From Halegenticoccus soli (GTDB taxonomy: Archaea > Halobacteriota > Halobacteria > Halobacteriales > Haloferacaceae): a stretch of DNA of 64,000 bases. The position numbers and the translations under genes are program-made. The notes under the pieces are model-generated. The model was given only the letters and a program-made list of their open reading frames with translations. It did not search any database and was not told the origin of the DNA. The stretch covers positions 186,001 to 250,000 of the forward strand of contig NZ_PEND01000003.1 in the NCBI RefSeq assembly GCF_002844195.1, read 5' to 3'. Positions 45,165 through 54,626 of this stretch are shown in pieces (position 1 is the first letter of the stretch; every line of letters begins with the position of its first letter).

Positions 45165-46667
45165 ATGGTGGAGTTTTTGTGTGTGTCTACCGCATGGGTG
45201 AGCGTGCCACAACCTGCCAACGATAGAGACGACGACCTTGACGAACTCGTCGCGAATCTCTTAGTTCGTGACGCGGACGTCCATGCGGCGACACTGGACG
45301 CGATCACTGCGAAGGGTGATCGGCGTGTCGTGCCGCATTTGATCGAGATACTGATGGTTCATGAGATAGCCAGCAATTGGGACCAGTTTGGCTTCCCTGA
45401 GGTGCTTCGAGAGCACAGTCCACCGCGGTATCTCGAATTACCGGAAGCACGCTGGCCAGGCGTCCGCGATGCATTACGGAGCATCGCTGAACCGGACTAC
45501 GACTCCGGGTACGCTTGGGTCGAGTGGGAAAGCTGGTACTCACAACAGGATATCGACCCGCTTGAGGGATTCGATGAGTGGAAACTACAACTCTATCGGT
45601 CGTTCCTTCCACCTGCGGGTCGACTACTCGACGCTGAATCGCGAGCGTTCGACCTCCAAGACGTTCGCTGGGGAAACTGCGATCCGTCGTTCCTCGCTGC
45701 GTGCAACGAACCGAACTTCGCCCCCGGCGACGCCGTCTCGACAGACGCAGAAGGAGACGAGATGGAGGGGGACTACGAACGCTATCTTCGACCAACTGAC
45801 ACCGTCTTCGGCCTCACCATCGACGACACCGCTTACGCTGTTCCCCGATGGGTACTGTTTCCCCATGAACTTGCGAACCTCTCACTCAAGGATGAATCAG
45901 TGACGCTTAGCTTCTGTACGCTCTGTAACGCTCCCATCTGCTACGACCGGAACGTCGGCGACCGAACGCTGACATTCAACAATACGGGAATGTTGCTCAC
46001 AGGGAACAAGATCATGTTCGACGAGCAGACCGAGAGTCTCTGGAGCCAACATCGCGGAGTGCCGATTGCAGGCGAGTACTTCGAAGATGAGTCCGACATC
46101 CGTCTCGATATCCGTCCAGTCACGCAGACCACGTGGGGAGAGTGGCGCGAAACGCATCCCGAGAGCCTCGCACTCGACATCGAGACCGGGTACGACTTTA
46201 ACTATCACTTCTACGAGAACAACATTGGGTTCTTCCGCCACTATTGGAATGACGAGAATGCAATACAGCCCGGAGTAACCACTGAAGAAGGACAGTTACC
46301 GGAGAAGACCGACGTCTACGGGGTAGTCACCGACGACGGGACGACCGTCCGCGTCTATCCCATCGAAGAAATCGACGAAAACACCATCGAGACAGACGTG
46401 ATCGACGGGCGGGCGATAGTCGTCCTCCGCGACCCCGCAAACGACGTCGCCGTCTACGAAGCCCCGCTGACACCAGTTAAGCGCGACGGCGAGGTGCTCG
46501 TCGATGGCAATAGCGAACGCTGGAGAGTCGCTCACGACGCGCTTGTGAGCGAGGCGGACAGCCGAGAACTGCCTCGCATTCCCGGCCGCCACGGTCTGTT
46601 CTTCGCGTTCCGGTCGCAGTACGACCGCGTCGAAGTTGGGTCGAAGGACCGTCGCCGCTCTCAGTGA
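45165..46667 (+). CDS. DUF3179-domain protein
   Basis: 500 residues from the ATG at 45165; GTG codons at 45198 or 45204 are possible starts, since the first dozen residues are atypical. The N-terminal part (about 15-190) is helical and acidic. The DUF3179 domain follows (about 205-480) with TLSFCTLCNAPICYDR (two Cys), FNNTGMLLTGNKIMFDEQTESLWSQ split across about 260-290, and VTQTTWGEW. Function of DUF3179 is unknown. The Cys pair suggests redox or metal binding. Confidence 0.85.
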   Translation: MVEFLCVSTAWVSVPQPANDRDDDLDELVANLLVRDADVHAATLDAITAKGDRRVVPHLIEILMVHEIASNWDQFGFPEVLREHSPPRYLELPEARWPGVRDALRSIAEPDYDSGYAWVEWESWYSQQDIDPLEGFDEWKLQLYRSFLPPAGRLLDAESRAFDLQDVRWGNCDPSFLAACNEPNFAPGDAVSTDAEGDEMEGDYERYLRPTDTVFGLTIDDTAYAVPRWVLFPHELANLSLKDESVTLSFCTLCNAPICYDRNVGDRTLTFNNTGMLLTGNKIMFDEQTESLWSQHRGVPIAGEYFEDESDIRLDIRPVTQTTWGEWRETHPESLALDIETGYDFNYHFYENNIGFFRHYWNDENAIQPGVTTEEGQLPEKTDVYGVVTDDGTTVRVYPIEEIDENTIETDVIDGRAIVVLRDPANDVAVYEAPLTPVKRDGEVLVDGNSERWRVAHDALVSEADSRELPRIPGRHGLFFAFRSQYDRVEVGSKDRRRSQ

Positions 46668-46718
46668 CCCATCTGTTTGCACGTCGTCCGGCAGTGTTCA
46701 CTCAGCGCCTAGGGTGAT

Positions 46719-47126
46719 TCAACTGGTATCAACACCACTCTCCAAGGCGTCTCGCAGGTCGTCGGGGATCGTAACGCCGTGGTCGCCGCCGATCGGGACG
46801 CAGACGCGGTATTCGGCCCCGTCGAAGACGACCTCACCGTCGTGGGTCGCGTGGTAGTCGAACCGAACACTTGACTCTCCGACGACTGTCTGCAGTTCAA
46901 TCTCGACCTCGTCGCCCCCCTTCACTTGTCCGTGGAAGTCGAACTCTATCGAGACGAGAGGGAGACCTAGTTCGTGTCGCTCGTGGAGTTCCCAGTAGGG
47001 CCAACCGATCTGCTCCATGAACATATCCGAGGTCTCGTGGAGTGCGTCGATCATTCGCGGATAGTGCGCGATTCCAAATGGGTCCGTATCCGAAAACCGT
47101 ACGGTCCAATTGCGTGTGAAACTCAT
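46719..47126 (-). CDS. Acyl-CoA thioesterase, 4-hydroxybenzoyl-CoA thioesterase type
   Basis: 135 residues from the ATG at 47126, a single hot-dog fold. The active-site Asp is in RFSDTDPFGIAHYPR (Asp near 14), and the later SIEFDFHGQVKGGDEV matches the 4HBT central helix/strand. It hydrolyses acyl-CoA esters. Within the aromatic island, release of gentisate from gentisyl-CoA (PhgC-type) is the most attractive role. It ends 52 bases from the convergent DUF3179 gene. The exact thioester is inferred. Confidence 0.8.
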   Translation of the reverse strand: MSFTRNWTVRFSDTDPFGIAHYPRMIDALHETSDMFMEQIGWPYWELHERHELGLPLVSIEFDFHGQVKGGDEVEIELQTVVGESSVRFDYHATHDGEVVFDGAEYRVCVPIGGDHGVTIPDDLRDALESGVDTS

Positions 47127-47555
47127 GCGTCGATACTCGAAACGAGTCCGGACATCGTATAAGTCTATTGCCACGCTCATGTGAGAGGGATATCATCTCT
47201 GGTAACCAGATGGATCTATGCGTAATTACAAATCGGTGGGTAAGAGTACAATGAGCGAATTTATGGCGCTCACCGTACAACGTGCTATCACAGATGAACG
47301 CTAGGAATAGGAAACGGCCGACTTAGACGATGTCTTATTTCCCTTGATGAGAACGGTTTCGAAGGGATCCCAGGACCGAGCCCGGCAGAGTAACTGTGAA
47401 CCACTGTTCATGAACCGAAACAACAACGTTACTTGCTCGTATCATGAACCGATGATCATGGCGCAACACAGACAGACCGAGCCGGTGCACGACCGAACGG
47501 GATCCCATGGGTTCGGTGTCACGCTTGTTGTCCGTAGTCGTCATCTGAACGAGTT
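47127..47555. promoter_or_regulatory. Divergent promoter region with direct repeats
   Basis: TCATGAACCGA occurs at 47408-47418 and 47442-47452, 34 bases apart start to start. The first copy is within the palindrome GTTCATGAAC. They lie 100-150 bases upstream of the flavo-iron-sulfur oxidase gene and may bind a regulator. Confidence 0.35.
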
Positions 47556-50500
47556 ATGACTACGAGTCCGACCATTGCTGGCGACGATACCGACACTGAA
47601 CCAACAGCGGACGCGCGTGCCGAGTATGACTACGTCTCGGACGATGTCGACCGCCCGGATCTCGTCCGCGATCTCGACTCGCGCGTTGACGGCGACGTGC
47701 GCTTCGACAAGTACACCCGGCAGCTGTACGCGACCGATGCCTCCGCCTACGAGGCGGTCCCCATCGGCGTCGTCTTCCCGACGTCGACCACAGACGTCGC
47801 GAGCATCGTCTCCTACTGCGCCGAACGAGAAATCCCCGTTCTCCCGCGTGGTGGCGGGACGAGTCTCGCCGGACAGGCAGTCAATGAGGCGGTCGTCCTC
47901 GATTTCACCCGGTATATGGACGACATCGTTGACATCGATCCCGATGACCAATTGACGCGCGTCCAGACCGGTGTCGTTCTCGCCGATCTCAACGAACAAC
48001 TCGCGCCGCACGGACTGAAGTTTGCGCCCGATCCGGCGGCGGGTGACCGCAGCGTCGTCGTCGGCGCCATCGGAAACAACTCGACAGGTGCGCACTCGCT
48101 GGTGTACGGAAAGACGGACGCGTATGTCGAAAAGTGTGAAGTCGTGCTCGCCGACGGAACGGTTGTCACACTCGGCGAGATAGATGTCGCCGACATGCGT
48201 GAGCGAGCGGATCCGGTGGGAAATATCCTCGAACGCGTCTTCGCGGAACTTATCCGCATCCTTGACGACGAAAGCGACGAGATCCGAAATCGGTTCCCGA
48301 ACCTGAAGCGCAACGTCTCCGGGTACAATCTCAACGTACTCGTTAAGGAGGCCGAGACGGGGACCGTCAACCTTGCGCGATTACTAGCCGGGAGCGAAGG
48401 CACTCTCGCCATCGTCACCGAGGCCGAACTCTCGCTCGAACCCCTTCCCGAGACAAAGGCGGTGTCGCTGTTGTTCTACGAGAGCGTCCTTGAGGCCGTG
48501 ACCGACGTCCAGTACGTTCTCAAACATGAGCCAGCGGCGGTCGAACTTATTGATGACGTCCTCATCGGTCTTGCGCGCGAGACGGCCGAATTTCAGGAGA
48601 TCGCGGCGCTCGTCCCTGACGGTGCTCAAGCCGCTCTGCTGGTCGAATTCTATGCCGAGGATAACGACCACGGGCGCTCACAGACCGCCAACCTCTTCGC
48701 CGACCGTGTTCCCAAGGACGACAGCGAGGGTGCCGAATCCACAGACCGTCTGGACGACGACGAGACACTCTCCTTCGAGGGCCTTGAAGCCCACGAAGCG
48801 GCCGAGCGAGAGACGTTCTGGAAGCTACGCAAGGCAGGACTTCCGATATTGCTCTCGCGGACGTCCGATGAGAAGCACATTAGCTTCATCGAGGATTGTG
48901 CAATCCCGCCCGAGCACCTTCCCGCATTCGTTGAGCGGTTCCAGTCGTTGCTCGTTGAGATGGGTCGTGACAGCGACGCGGCGTTCTACGCCCACGCTGG
49001 ACCTGGCGTGCTCCATGTTCGCCCACTGATAAACACAAAAGCCGGACGCGACCGCGAGGACATGGTCGCCATCGCCGATGAGATAACCGATATGGTTGTC
49101 GAGTTTGGCGGCTCCGTCTCTGGCGAACATGGCGACGGCCGAGCGCGGACTCAGTGGAACCGGAAATTGTACGGCGATAACCTCTGGGAGTCGTTCAGGA
49201 GTCTGAAGACAGCGTTCGACCCCAACTGGCTGCTCAACCCCGGAACCGTCTGCGGTGACCATGACATGCTCGAGAACCTCCGGTATGACGATGCCTACAG
49301 TTACGACGCCGGCTTCGAGCCGGCGTTGAACTGGCGGAACGAGAATGGGATGCAGGGGATGGTCGAACTCTGTCACGGGTGTGGTGGCTGCCGGGGTGGA
49401 CAGGAAACCACCGGTGGCGTCATGTGCCCGACCTATCGGGCAGCCAACGAGGAGATCGCGGCCACTCGAGGTCGCGCGAATCTCCTTCGGCGTGCGATGA
49501 GCGGTGACCTCCCGGACGATCCCACGGACGATGAGTTTGCCGAGGAGGTACTCGACCTCTGTATCGGCTGTAAGGGCTGTGCGCGTGACTGCCCGAGCGA
49601 GGTCGACATGGCAAAACTGAAAACCGAGGTCCAGTACGCCCGCCATCAAGAGCAGGGAGCGAGCGTACGCGATAGACTCTTCGCCAACTTCGACCGACTC
49701 GCCCCCCTTGGCAGTGCACTCGCGCCGCTTTCGAACATGGTGGAGTCGCTTCCCGGTGCCGGAGCTATCGCCGAGCGAACTTTAGGTATCGCCCGCGAGC
49801 GGTCGTTGCCGACATTCCACCGCGAGACGGTCCAAGACTGGTTCGAGGCCCGTGGCGGCTCACGCGTCCCTGAAGCCGAGGCCGAGCGAACGGCCGTCTT
49901 CTTCGTCGACACGTACACCAACTACAATCATCCCGAGGTCGGCAAAGCGACGGTCCGCGTCCTTGAAGCCGCCGGCGTACACGTCGATGTAGCGAGACGG
50001 ACAGACAGCGGCCGACCAGCGCTCTCGAAGGGATTCATCGACAAGGCACGGGAGTCAATGCACTCGAACGTCGCAGCACTCGCACCTCGTGTTGACGATG
50101 GGTGGGATGCCATCCTCGCGGAGCCCTCCGACGCAGTGATGTTCCAGTCCGACGCGCTCGACCTCCTGGACGGTCGGTCCGTGGAGTCCGTTGCAGCGAA
50201 CGCGTATGGTGTCTGTGAGTATCTCGACGCGTTCCGCCTCGACGAGAACATCGACTGGGACGCGCCCGCCGAATCGGTAGTCTACCACGGCCACTGCCAC
50301 CAGAAGGCCACGAAGAAAGACCACCATGCCGTCGGTGTCCTCCGACGTGCGGGCTACCAGGTGGACCCGCTCGACTCCGGCTGTTGTGGCATGGCGGGGT
50401 CGTTCGGCTACGAGGTCGAACATTACTCGATGAGCCAGTCCATCGGCGATATCCTCGTCGACCAGATCGCAGACAGCGATGCCCGCGTCGTCACCGCACC

Positions 50501-50639
50501 GGGCACATCCTGTCGAACTCAACTCGGCGACAGATGCCTCGATCCAGTTCCCGAAGATAGTTCGCTGGCTGGCAGTAACCTCGACGGTGAAGAACCGCCG
50601 ACGCCGATCGAACTGCTCGCCCACGCAATCTCGCGGTGA
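47556..50639 (+). CDS. FAD and Fe-S oxidase, D-lactate dehydrogenase-like
   Basis: 1027 residues, combining a FAD-binding type 4 oxidase (about 65-560), a 4Fe-4S region and a CCG-domain C-terminus. Motifs are PRGGGTSLAGQAV, GNNSTGAHSLVYGK and GSEGTLAIV for FAD. Iron-sulfur ligands are CHGCGGCRGG (about 608-617) and CIGCKGCARDC (about 670-680). The CCG motif is in DSGCCGMAGSFG. The arrangement is that of GlcD/GlcF fused or respiratory D-lactate dehydrogenase, passing electrons to quinone. Lactate or glycolate oxidation is plausible; lactate is an end product of non-phosphorylative rhamnose breakdown. Confidence 0.88.
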   Translation: MTTSPTIAGDDTDTEPTADARAEYDYVSDDVDRPDLVRDLDSRVDGDVRFDKYTRQLYATDASAYEAVPIGVVFPTSTTDVASIVSYCAEREIPVLPRGGGTSLAGQAVNEAVVLDFTRYMDDIVDIDPDDQLTRVQTGVVLADLNEQLAPHGLKFAPDPAAGDRSVVVGAIGNNSTGAHSLVYGKTDAYVEKCEVVLADGTVVTLGEIDVADMRERADPVGNILERVFAELIRILDDESDEIRNRFPNLKRNVSGYNLNVLVKEAETGTVNLARLLAGSEGTLAIVTEAELSLEPLPETKAVSLLFYESVLEAVTDVQYVLKHEPAAVELIDDVLIGLARETAEFQEIAALVPDGAQAALLVEFYAEDNDHGRSQTANLFADRVPKDDSEGAESTDRLDDDETLSFEGLEAHEAAERETFWKLRKAGLPILLSRTSDEKHISFIEDCAIPPEHLPAFVERFQSLLVEMGRDSDAAFYAHAGPGVLHVRPLINTKAGRDREDMVAIADEITDMVVEFGGSVSGEHGDGRARTQWNRKLYGDNLWESFRSLKTAFDPNWLLNPGTVCGDHDMLENLRYDDAYSYDAGFEPALNWRNENGMQGMVELCHGCGGCRGGQETTGGVMCPTYRAANEEIAATRGRANLLRRAMSGDLPDDPTDDEFAEEVLDLCIGCKGCARDCPSEVDMAKLKTEVQYARHQEQGASVRDRLFANFDRLAPLGSALAPLSNMVESLPGAGAIAERTLGIARERSLPTFHRETVQDWFEARGGSRVPEAEAERTAVFFVDTYTNYNHPEVGKATVRVLEAAGVHVDVARRTDSGRPALSKGFIDKARESMHSNVAALAPRVDDGWDAILAEPSDAVMFQSDALDLLDGRSVESVAANAYGVCEYLDAFRLDENIDWDAPAESVVYHGHCHQKATKKDHHAVGVLRRAGYQVDPLDSGCCGMAGSFGYEVEHYSMSQSIGDILVDQIADSDARVVTAPGTSCRTQLGDRCLDPVPEDSSLAGSNLDGEEPPTPIELLAHAISR

Positions 50640-50700
50640 CAGTTACATCCGCAGCCGTCTTCGGTGACACGCCGTCGACCGATGCCGTTAACGCCAGCGT

Positions 50701-51066
50701 TCAGATTCGGACGAGAATATCGCCATCCTCGACTGTACAATCGAAGGTGCCGATACGCTGGCCTGACGCCTCGTGTTCGCCCGTTTCGAGATCCCACTCC
50801 CAGAGGTGCCACGGACAGGAGACGGTGCAAGCCTCGGTGTCGACGCCACCGCGTTCGTCGGTCCAGGTGTCCTCGGCATTGATCTTTCGCTCTCCGGCCT
50901 TACAGAGCGGGGCGTGCTGGTGAGAGCATCGATTGCTGATCGCGTAGTACTCATCGCCGGTATTGAACACGGCGATTTCAATCCCGCCGACGTCGAACCC
51001 TTCACCCTCGCCCAGAGGGATATCACCGACCTCTGCTACTTTCCGGAAGTTCTCGGTGTGAGCCAT
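50701..51066 (-). CDS. Rieske [2Fe-2S] ferredoxin
   Basis: 121 residues. The cluster ligands are CSHQH (about 43-47) and CPWHLW (about 80-85), the standard C-x-H...C-xx-H pattern. There is no membrane anchor and no catalytic iron site, so it is a free-standing electron carrier. It is 3 bp downstream of the amidohydrolase gene, hence co-transcribed. Its electron acceptor is unknown; no Rieske oxygenase alpha subunit is nearby. Confidence 0.88.
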   Translation of the reverse strand: MAHTENFRKVAEVGDIPLGEGEGFDVGGIEIAVFNTGDEYYAISNRCSHQHAPLCKAGERKINAEDTWTDERGGVDTEACTVSCPWHLWEWDLETGEHEASGQRIGTFDCTVEDGDILVRI

Positions 51067-51069
51067 CGT

Positions 51070-52203
51070 TCAAATAGTGAGGATTTCTTTTGCGTTTTCA
51101 CTCAGTATCCGCTTACGCGTCTCCTCATCGAACGCTCTTGAGGTGTAGAACCACGTCGGCGGATCTAGCGTCTGGTGAGGCCAGTCGCTTGAGTACAGGA
51201 ACATCTCGTCTGCGAGCGAGAGATCTAACAAATTTTCCGCCTCGCCCGCGTTCCGTGGCAGCGCGAACGGTTGTGTACAGAAGTAGACGTTATCGCGGAG
51301 GTACTCGCTCGGGAGACGTCCAAGGTAGCGCTCGCCGGACTCCATCTTTCGCGGCGTAATCTGAATATCTTCGGGATGCATCTCGTAGAACTCGTCCATT
51401 CGGTAGCGAAGGAAGGGGACCCACCAGTGTCCTCCCTCCTGGATGACGACACTAAGGTCGGGATATTTATCGAAGACGCCTCGCATGATCATGTTAACGA
51501 CAGTGACCATCGCGTGTATCGGCCAGTCGAACCCGAGCACTTCAGTCCAGGTGAGCATATCGTCGCCGATGTAGGAGTGCTGCGGCCAATACGCGAGCGA
51601 CCCATGGAGCAATAACGGGAGGTCGTGCTTGACGAGCGCCTCGAAGACAGGGTCGAACTGTTCGTTGCCCCACGGCACCTTCGGGTCAAACCACGAATAC
51701 CCCGCGACGATGCCGTCCTCGTCGGCGAGACGGTCGATTTCTGAGACGGCGTAATCGGGGTCCCATTTGGGAACCATCATCGCGGTGTAGACACCTTCGT
51801 CAACGAAGTGGTCGAGCATGTAGTCATTGGCCGCCTGACAGACCGCGTTCTTCAGAACGGGATGGTGCTGGAGGTTAAGATTGTTAATTCCCGGGTTGAC
51901 GATGGGTTCATCGATGGCGAGCGGCGCGCAGGCTTCGCGGACATCCTCGGCGTACTTGGCGCGACCTTGCGTAAACAACCCCTCTTGTCCCTCCTTGATA
52001 CCGTAGGCGGCGTCCCACTTCCCCATCACTGGCGTCGCGCCGAACTCGGTCGTTAACTTGTCCAACGCACGGTCGTCTTCGACGTATGCTAACAGTTCGT
52101 CTTCGAGAGGATTGACATGGAAATCCAGATCAACGATTTCGTCGTCGAACGCCTGCTCCGGAGCCTCGGCAACCCCCCTGATTCGCTTGATTGATGACTC
52201 CAT
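51070..52203 (-). CDS. Amidohydrolase-2 family enzyme (ACMSD/decarboxylase-like)
   Basis: 377 residues. Metal ligands are visible as DLDFHVNP near residue 29, LPLLLHGSLAYW (His near 197) and LYSSDWPHQT (Asp near 343). Family members include aromatic decarboxylases such as gamma-resorcylate decarboxylase and ACMSD. Placement in the aromatic island and tight pairing with a Rieske ferredoxin suggest a decarboxylase or hydrolase acting on an aromatic or ring-cleavage intermediate. Substrate unknown. Divergent from a regulator. Confidence 0.8.
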   Translation of the reverse strand: MESSIKRIRGVAEAPEQAFDDEIVDLDFHVNPLEDELLAYVEDDRALDKLTTEFGATPVMGKWDAAYGIKEGQEGLFTQGRAKYAEDVREACAPLAIDEPIVNPGINNLNLQHHPVLKNAVCQAANDYMLDHFVDEGVYTAMMVPKWDPDYAVSEIDRLADEDGIVAGYSWFDPKVPWGNEQFDPVFEALVKHDLPLLLHGSLAYWPQHSYIGDDMLTWTEVLGFDWPIHAMVTVVNMIMRGVFDKYPDLSVVIQEGGHWWVPFLRYRMDEFYEMHPEDIQITPRKMESGERYLGRLPSEYLRDNVYFCTQPFALPRNAGEAENLLDLSLADEMFLYSSDWPHQTLDPPTWFYTSRAFDEETRKRILSENAKEILTI

Positions 52204-52559
52204 ACGACAAACGATACCGAATCACAGATATTCAAAGTTCGGGTAGATATCCGACTGCTGTATTTGCGTTAGCCCGAGAGGTCTTTAAACTCATATCCGG
52301 TAATTTCGAACAAAGATGGGGAGAAAATCGTCGCTGATCCGTACTCCCGCGGAGGTTTGACGAACATCGCACGTCCACCCGTATCACAGAAGATCGAAGA
52401 GCCCGTTAGCTACGGACAACCCGACGATCGCCTTCTCTCGAACACGTCGAATCTCGTCCGACTGTTCTAGATGCTCTGTGTCGGTCGCGTCCCAGTTCGA
52501 CGCATCCGATCGGAAGATTGGAGAAGCTTTTTTATGGTGCCTTTCACAGAATCATCACG
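52204..52559. other. Divergent promoter region
   Basis: 356 bases between the amidohydrolase and the HTH gene. TTTTTTATGG just before the HTH gene (52529-52538) is a possible TATA element about 25 bases upstream of the ATG, suggesting a leaderless mRNA. No gene seen. Confidence 0.4.
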
Positions 52560-53105
52560 ATGAACGACAACTCATTCGACGTTTCTCCCCGCGACATCAC
52601 GATTCTAAAAGCGCGTGTCGCCAATCCCACAGCGTCGACGCGAGAACTCAGCGAAATTCTCGAAGACGAGTACGGAATCTCGCTGTCGCACAACCGTATC
52701 AACGAGATCCTCCGAATGATGTCTGAGGAGGAAATCTTCCGTGAGACGATTCTTCCGAACCGAGAGATGTTCCGTCATTACCTGTTCCGTCTCTCGTTTA
52801 ACTTCCCGAAGTTCGAGGAGAATTGGCGTGAATGTTATAATGTTCTTCAAAACGATCCGCACGTTCTGATGTTTTTCACGGCAGATAGTAACTACCAGTG
52901 GCACGTTATCGCGCAGTTCCGGACAGACAACAAAATGGAACGCTGGGTGCATGAGTTCTTTGTCGAGCATGGCGAACTCATCGACCAGTTCCACAACACG
53001 ATGCTCCACAGTGTTCATAAGTTCAAAACCGAAGCGGCGATCTTCGACAACATCCTTTTGGAAACTGAAGAAGGACAGAAATATCTCGAGTACGAAAAGG
53101 AATAA
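52560..53105 (+). CDS. Winged-helix (AsnC-like) transcriptional regulator
   Basis: 181 residues from the ATG at 52560. An N-terminal helix-turn-helix covers about 1-60 (DITILKARVANPTASTREL, then ISLSHNRINEILRMM). The rest (about 75-175) is alpha/beta with aromatic-rich stretches (FRHYLFRLSFNFPKFEENW, VLMFFTADSNYQWHVIAQF), reminiscent of an Lrp-like ligand domain. It is divergent from the amidohydrolase-Rieske pair and upstream of the acyl-CoA synthetase subunit, so it may regulate either. Confidence 0.75.
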   Translation: MNDNSFDVSPRDITILKARVANPTASTRELSEILEDEYGISLSHNRINEILRMMSEEEIFRETILPNREMFRHYLFRLSFNFPKFEENWRECYNVLQNDPHVLMFFTADSNYQWHVIAQFRTDNKMERWVHEFFVEHGELIDQFHNTMLHSVHKFKTEAAIFDNILLETEEGQKYLEYEKE

Positions 53106-53194
53106 CATTACAAGTACCAGAACAATCGATCAATCACCGGCCGTCATAATCGTTTCTTCGTAAGCTATATTACAATATTCGTCAATCAACCGAT

Positions 53195-54529
53195 ATGGGT
53201 GTAGCCGACTTCTTAGACCCGAACGGAATTGCCGTCATTGGCGCGTCGAAGACCCCCGGCAAACTCGGGAACGACGCAATGACTAATATCCGGTCGTATG
53301 ATGGTGACGTCTACCCGGTTAATCCTTCCAGTTCGGGGAGCGTCTACGGATACGAGTTCGTCGACTCGGTCAGCGAGGTCGATGCCGACTTAGCGTTGTG
53401 TTGTGTGCCTAGCCCCATCGTTCCGGAAGTCCTCGAAGAGTGCGGCGAGAGCGGGGTCGGCGCAGCCGTGATATTTGCCGGCGGATTCGCTGAAGTCGAC
53501 GCGGAGGGCCAGAAACTCGAAGAAGAGATCATTCGGATCGCCGCAGAGTACGATATCACAGTTCTCGGACCGAACACAGCAGGGTACTGTATTCCTCACT
53601 TGGACCTGTACGGTTCGTTCGTCCCAGAAATCCGCAAGGTTGAGACGGGAAACGTCGCCATTCTCGCCCAGAGCGGGGGCGTCGGCATCACCTCCGCGTT
53701 TCAGTTTGACCGCGAAGGCTACGGCGTGTCAGCGATGTTCGGACTCGGTAACCGGGCGACCGCGGACTTTGCGGAACTTATTCCGATGCTTGACGATGAT
53801 CCTCGGACCGAGGCGATTGGGGTCCACATCGAGGGCACCGACGATATCGAGAACACCCTCGAAGCCTGCCGAAGCGCAGAGACACCGATCATCGCCTACA
53901 AGGTCGGTAGCGAGAATCTCCGCGAGTTCGTCCACTCACACACCGCCGCACCGATTCAAAGCCGCGAAAGCTACGAAGACGCACTCGCCGAGGAGGGAGT
54001 CGTATTTGTCTCGTCGGTGACCGAGCTGCTGGACGCTAGTCGCGTTATCGCTAACTCGCCCGTTCCGAATGGCCGGAACGTCGGCGTCGTCACGGCGCAG
54101 GCCGGACCGGGAATCATCATTGCCGACGAACTCGACGAACGCGGCGCCGAATTCCCCGAACTGATGAGCCAGACCCAAGAGCGAGTTGACGACCTCCTAC
54201 AAGGGATCACCTACACGGGAAACCCGGTTGACACCGGTCGACCGTTACCCAAATTTGGTCAGGTCATCGACGCCGTCGCCCGTGACGAGAACGTCGACAT
54301 CGTCATCGTTTACGAGATCTACGAGGACTCTCTCGGGTATCCCATTGAAGAACTTGAAACCCTCGCCGAGGAGGTCAATAAACCCATCCTCTTTACAGTT
54401 GCCGGACCAGCTGATTCTCTTGAAGAAGAACGTCTCCAGATGGAGGAACGTGGGATCCCGACGTTCCAAGCGCCAGAACGGGGTGCGCACGCAGCTGCTG
54501 CACTGATCAGTTCGATCGACGGTGCGTAA
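53195..54529 (+). CDS. Acyl-CoA synthetase (NDP-forming) alpha subunit
   Basis: 444 residues. A CoA-binding Rossmann domain (about 8-130; AVIGASKTPGKLG) is followed by two flavodoxin-like succinyl-CoA-ligase domains. The phosphohistidine segment reads HSHTAAPIQSRES near residue 249, so the His is kept. The ATP-grasp beta part is absent and no beta subunit is in the window. NDP-forming synthetases need both; either beta is encoded elsewhere or this protein acts differently. It follows the regulator by 89 bases. Confidence 0.82.
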   Translation: MGVADFLDPNGIAVIGASKTPGKLGNDAMTNIRSYDGDVYPVNPSSSGSVYGYEFVDSVSEVDADLALCCVPSPIVPEVLEECGESGVGAAVIFAGGFAEVDAEGQKLEEEIIRIAAEYDITVLGPNTAGYCIPHLDLYGSFVPEIRKVETGNVAILAQSGGVGITSAFQFDREGYGVSAMFGLGNRATADFAELIPMLDDDPRTEAIGVHIEGTDDIENTLEACRSAETPIIAYKVGSENLREFVHSHTAAPIQSRESYEDALAEEGVVFVSSVTELLDASRVIANSPVPNGRNVGVVTAQAGPGIIIADELDERGAEFPELMSQTQERVDDLLQGITYTGNPVDTGRPLPKFGQVIDAVARDENVDIVIVYEIYEDSLGYPIEELETLAEEVNKPILFTVAGPADSLEEERLQMEERGIPTFQAPERGAHAAAALISSIDGA

Positions 54530-54553
54530 GTCGCTAAACGCTTGAAGAGCTGA

Positions 54554-54558
54554 TTTTT
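54554..54558 (+). terminator. T-run between convergent genes
   Basis: TTTTT lies 25 bases past the stop of the synthetase subunit gene and before the convergent transporter end. It is a plausible haloarchaeal terminator. Confidence 0.35.
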
Positions 54559-54626
54559 CAATCCGTTTCGCCGATGGTGAATACGGCGCGAACACTCTCA
54601 GCGCTAGTTCTAAAACAGAAGAGCGA

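Noticed and set aside
48825-49649. A 274-codon minus-strand frame
   Set aside because: It is antisense to the flavo-iron-sulfur oxidase; no motif.
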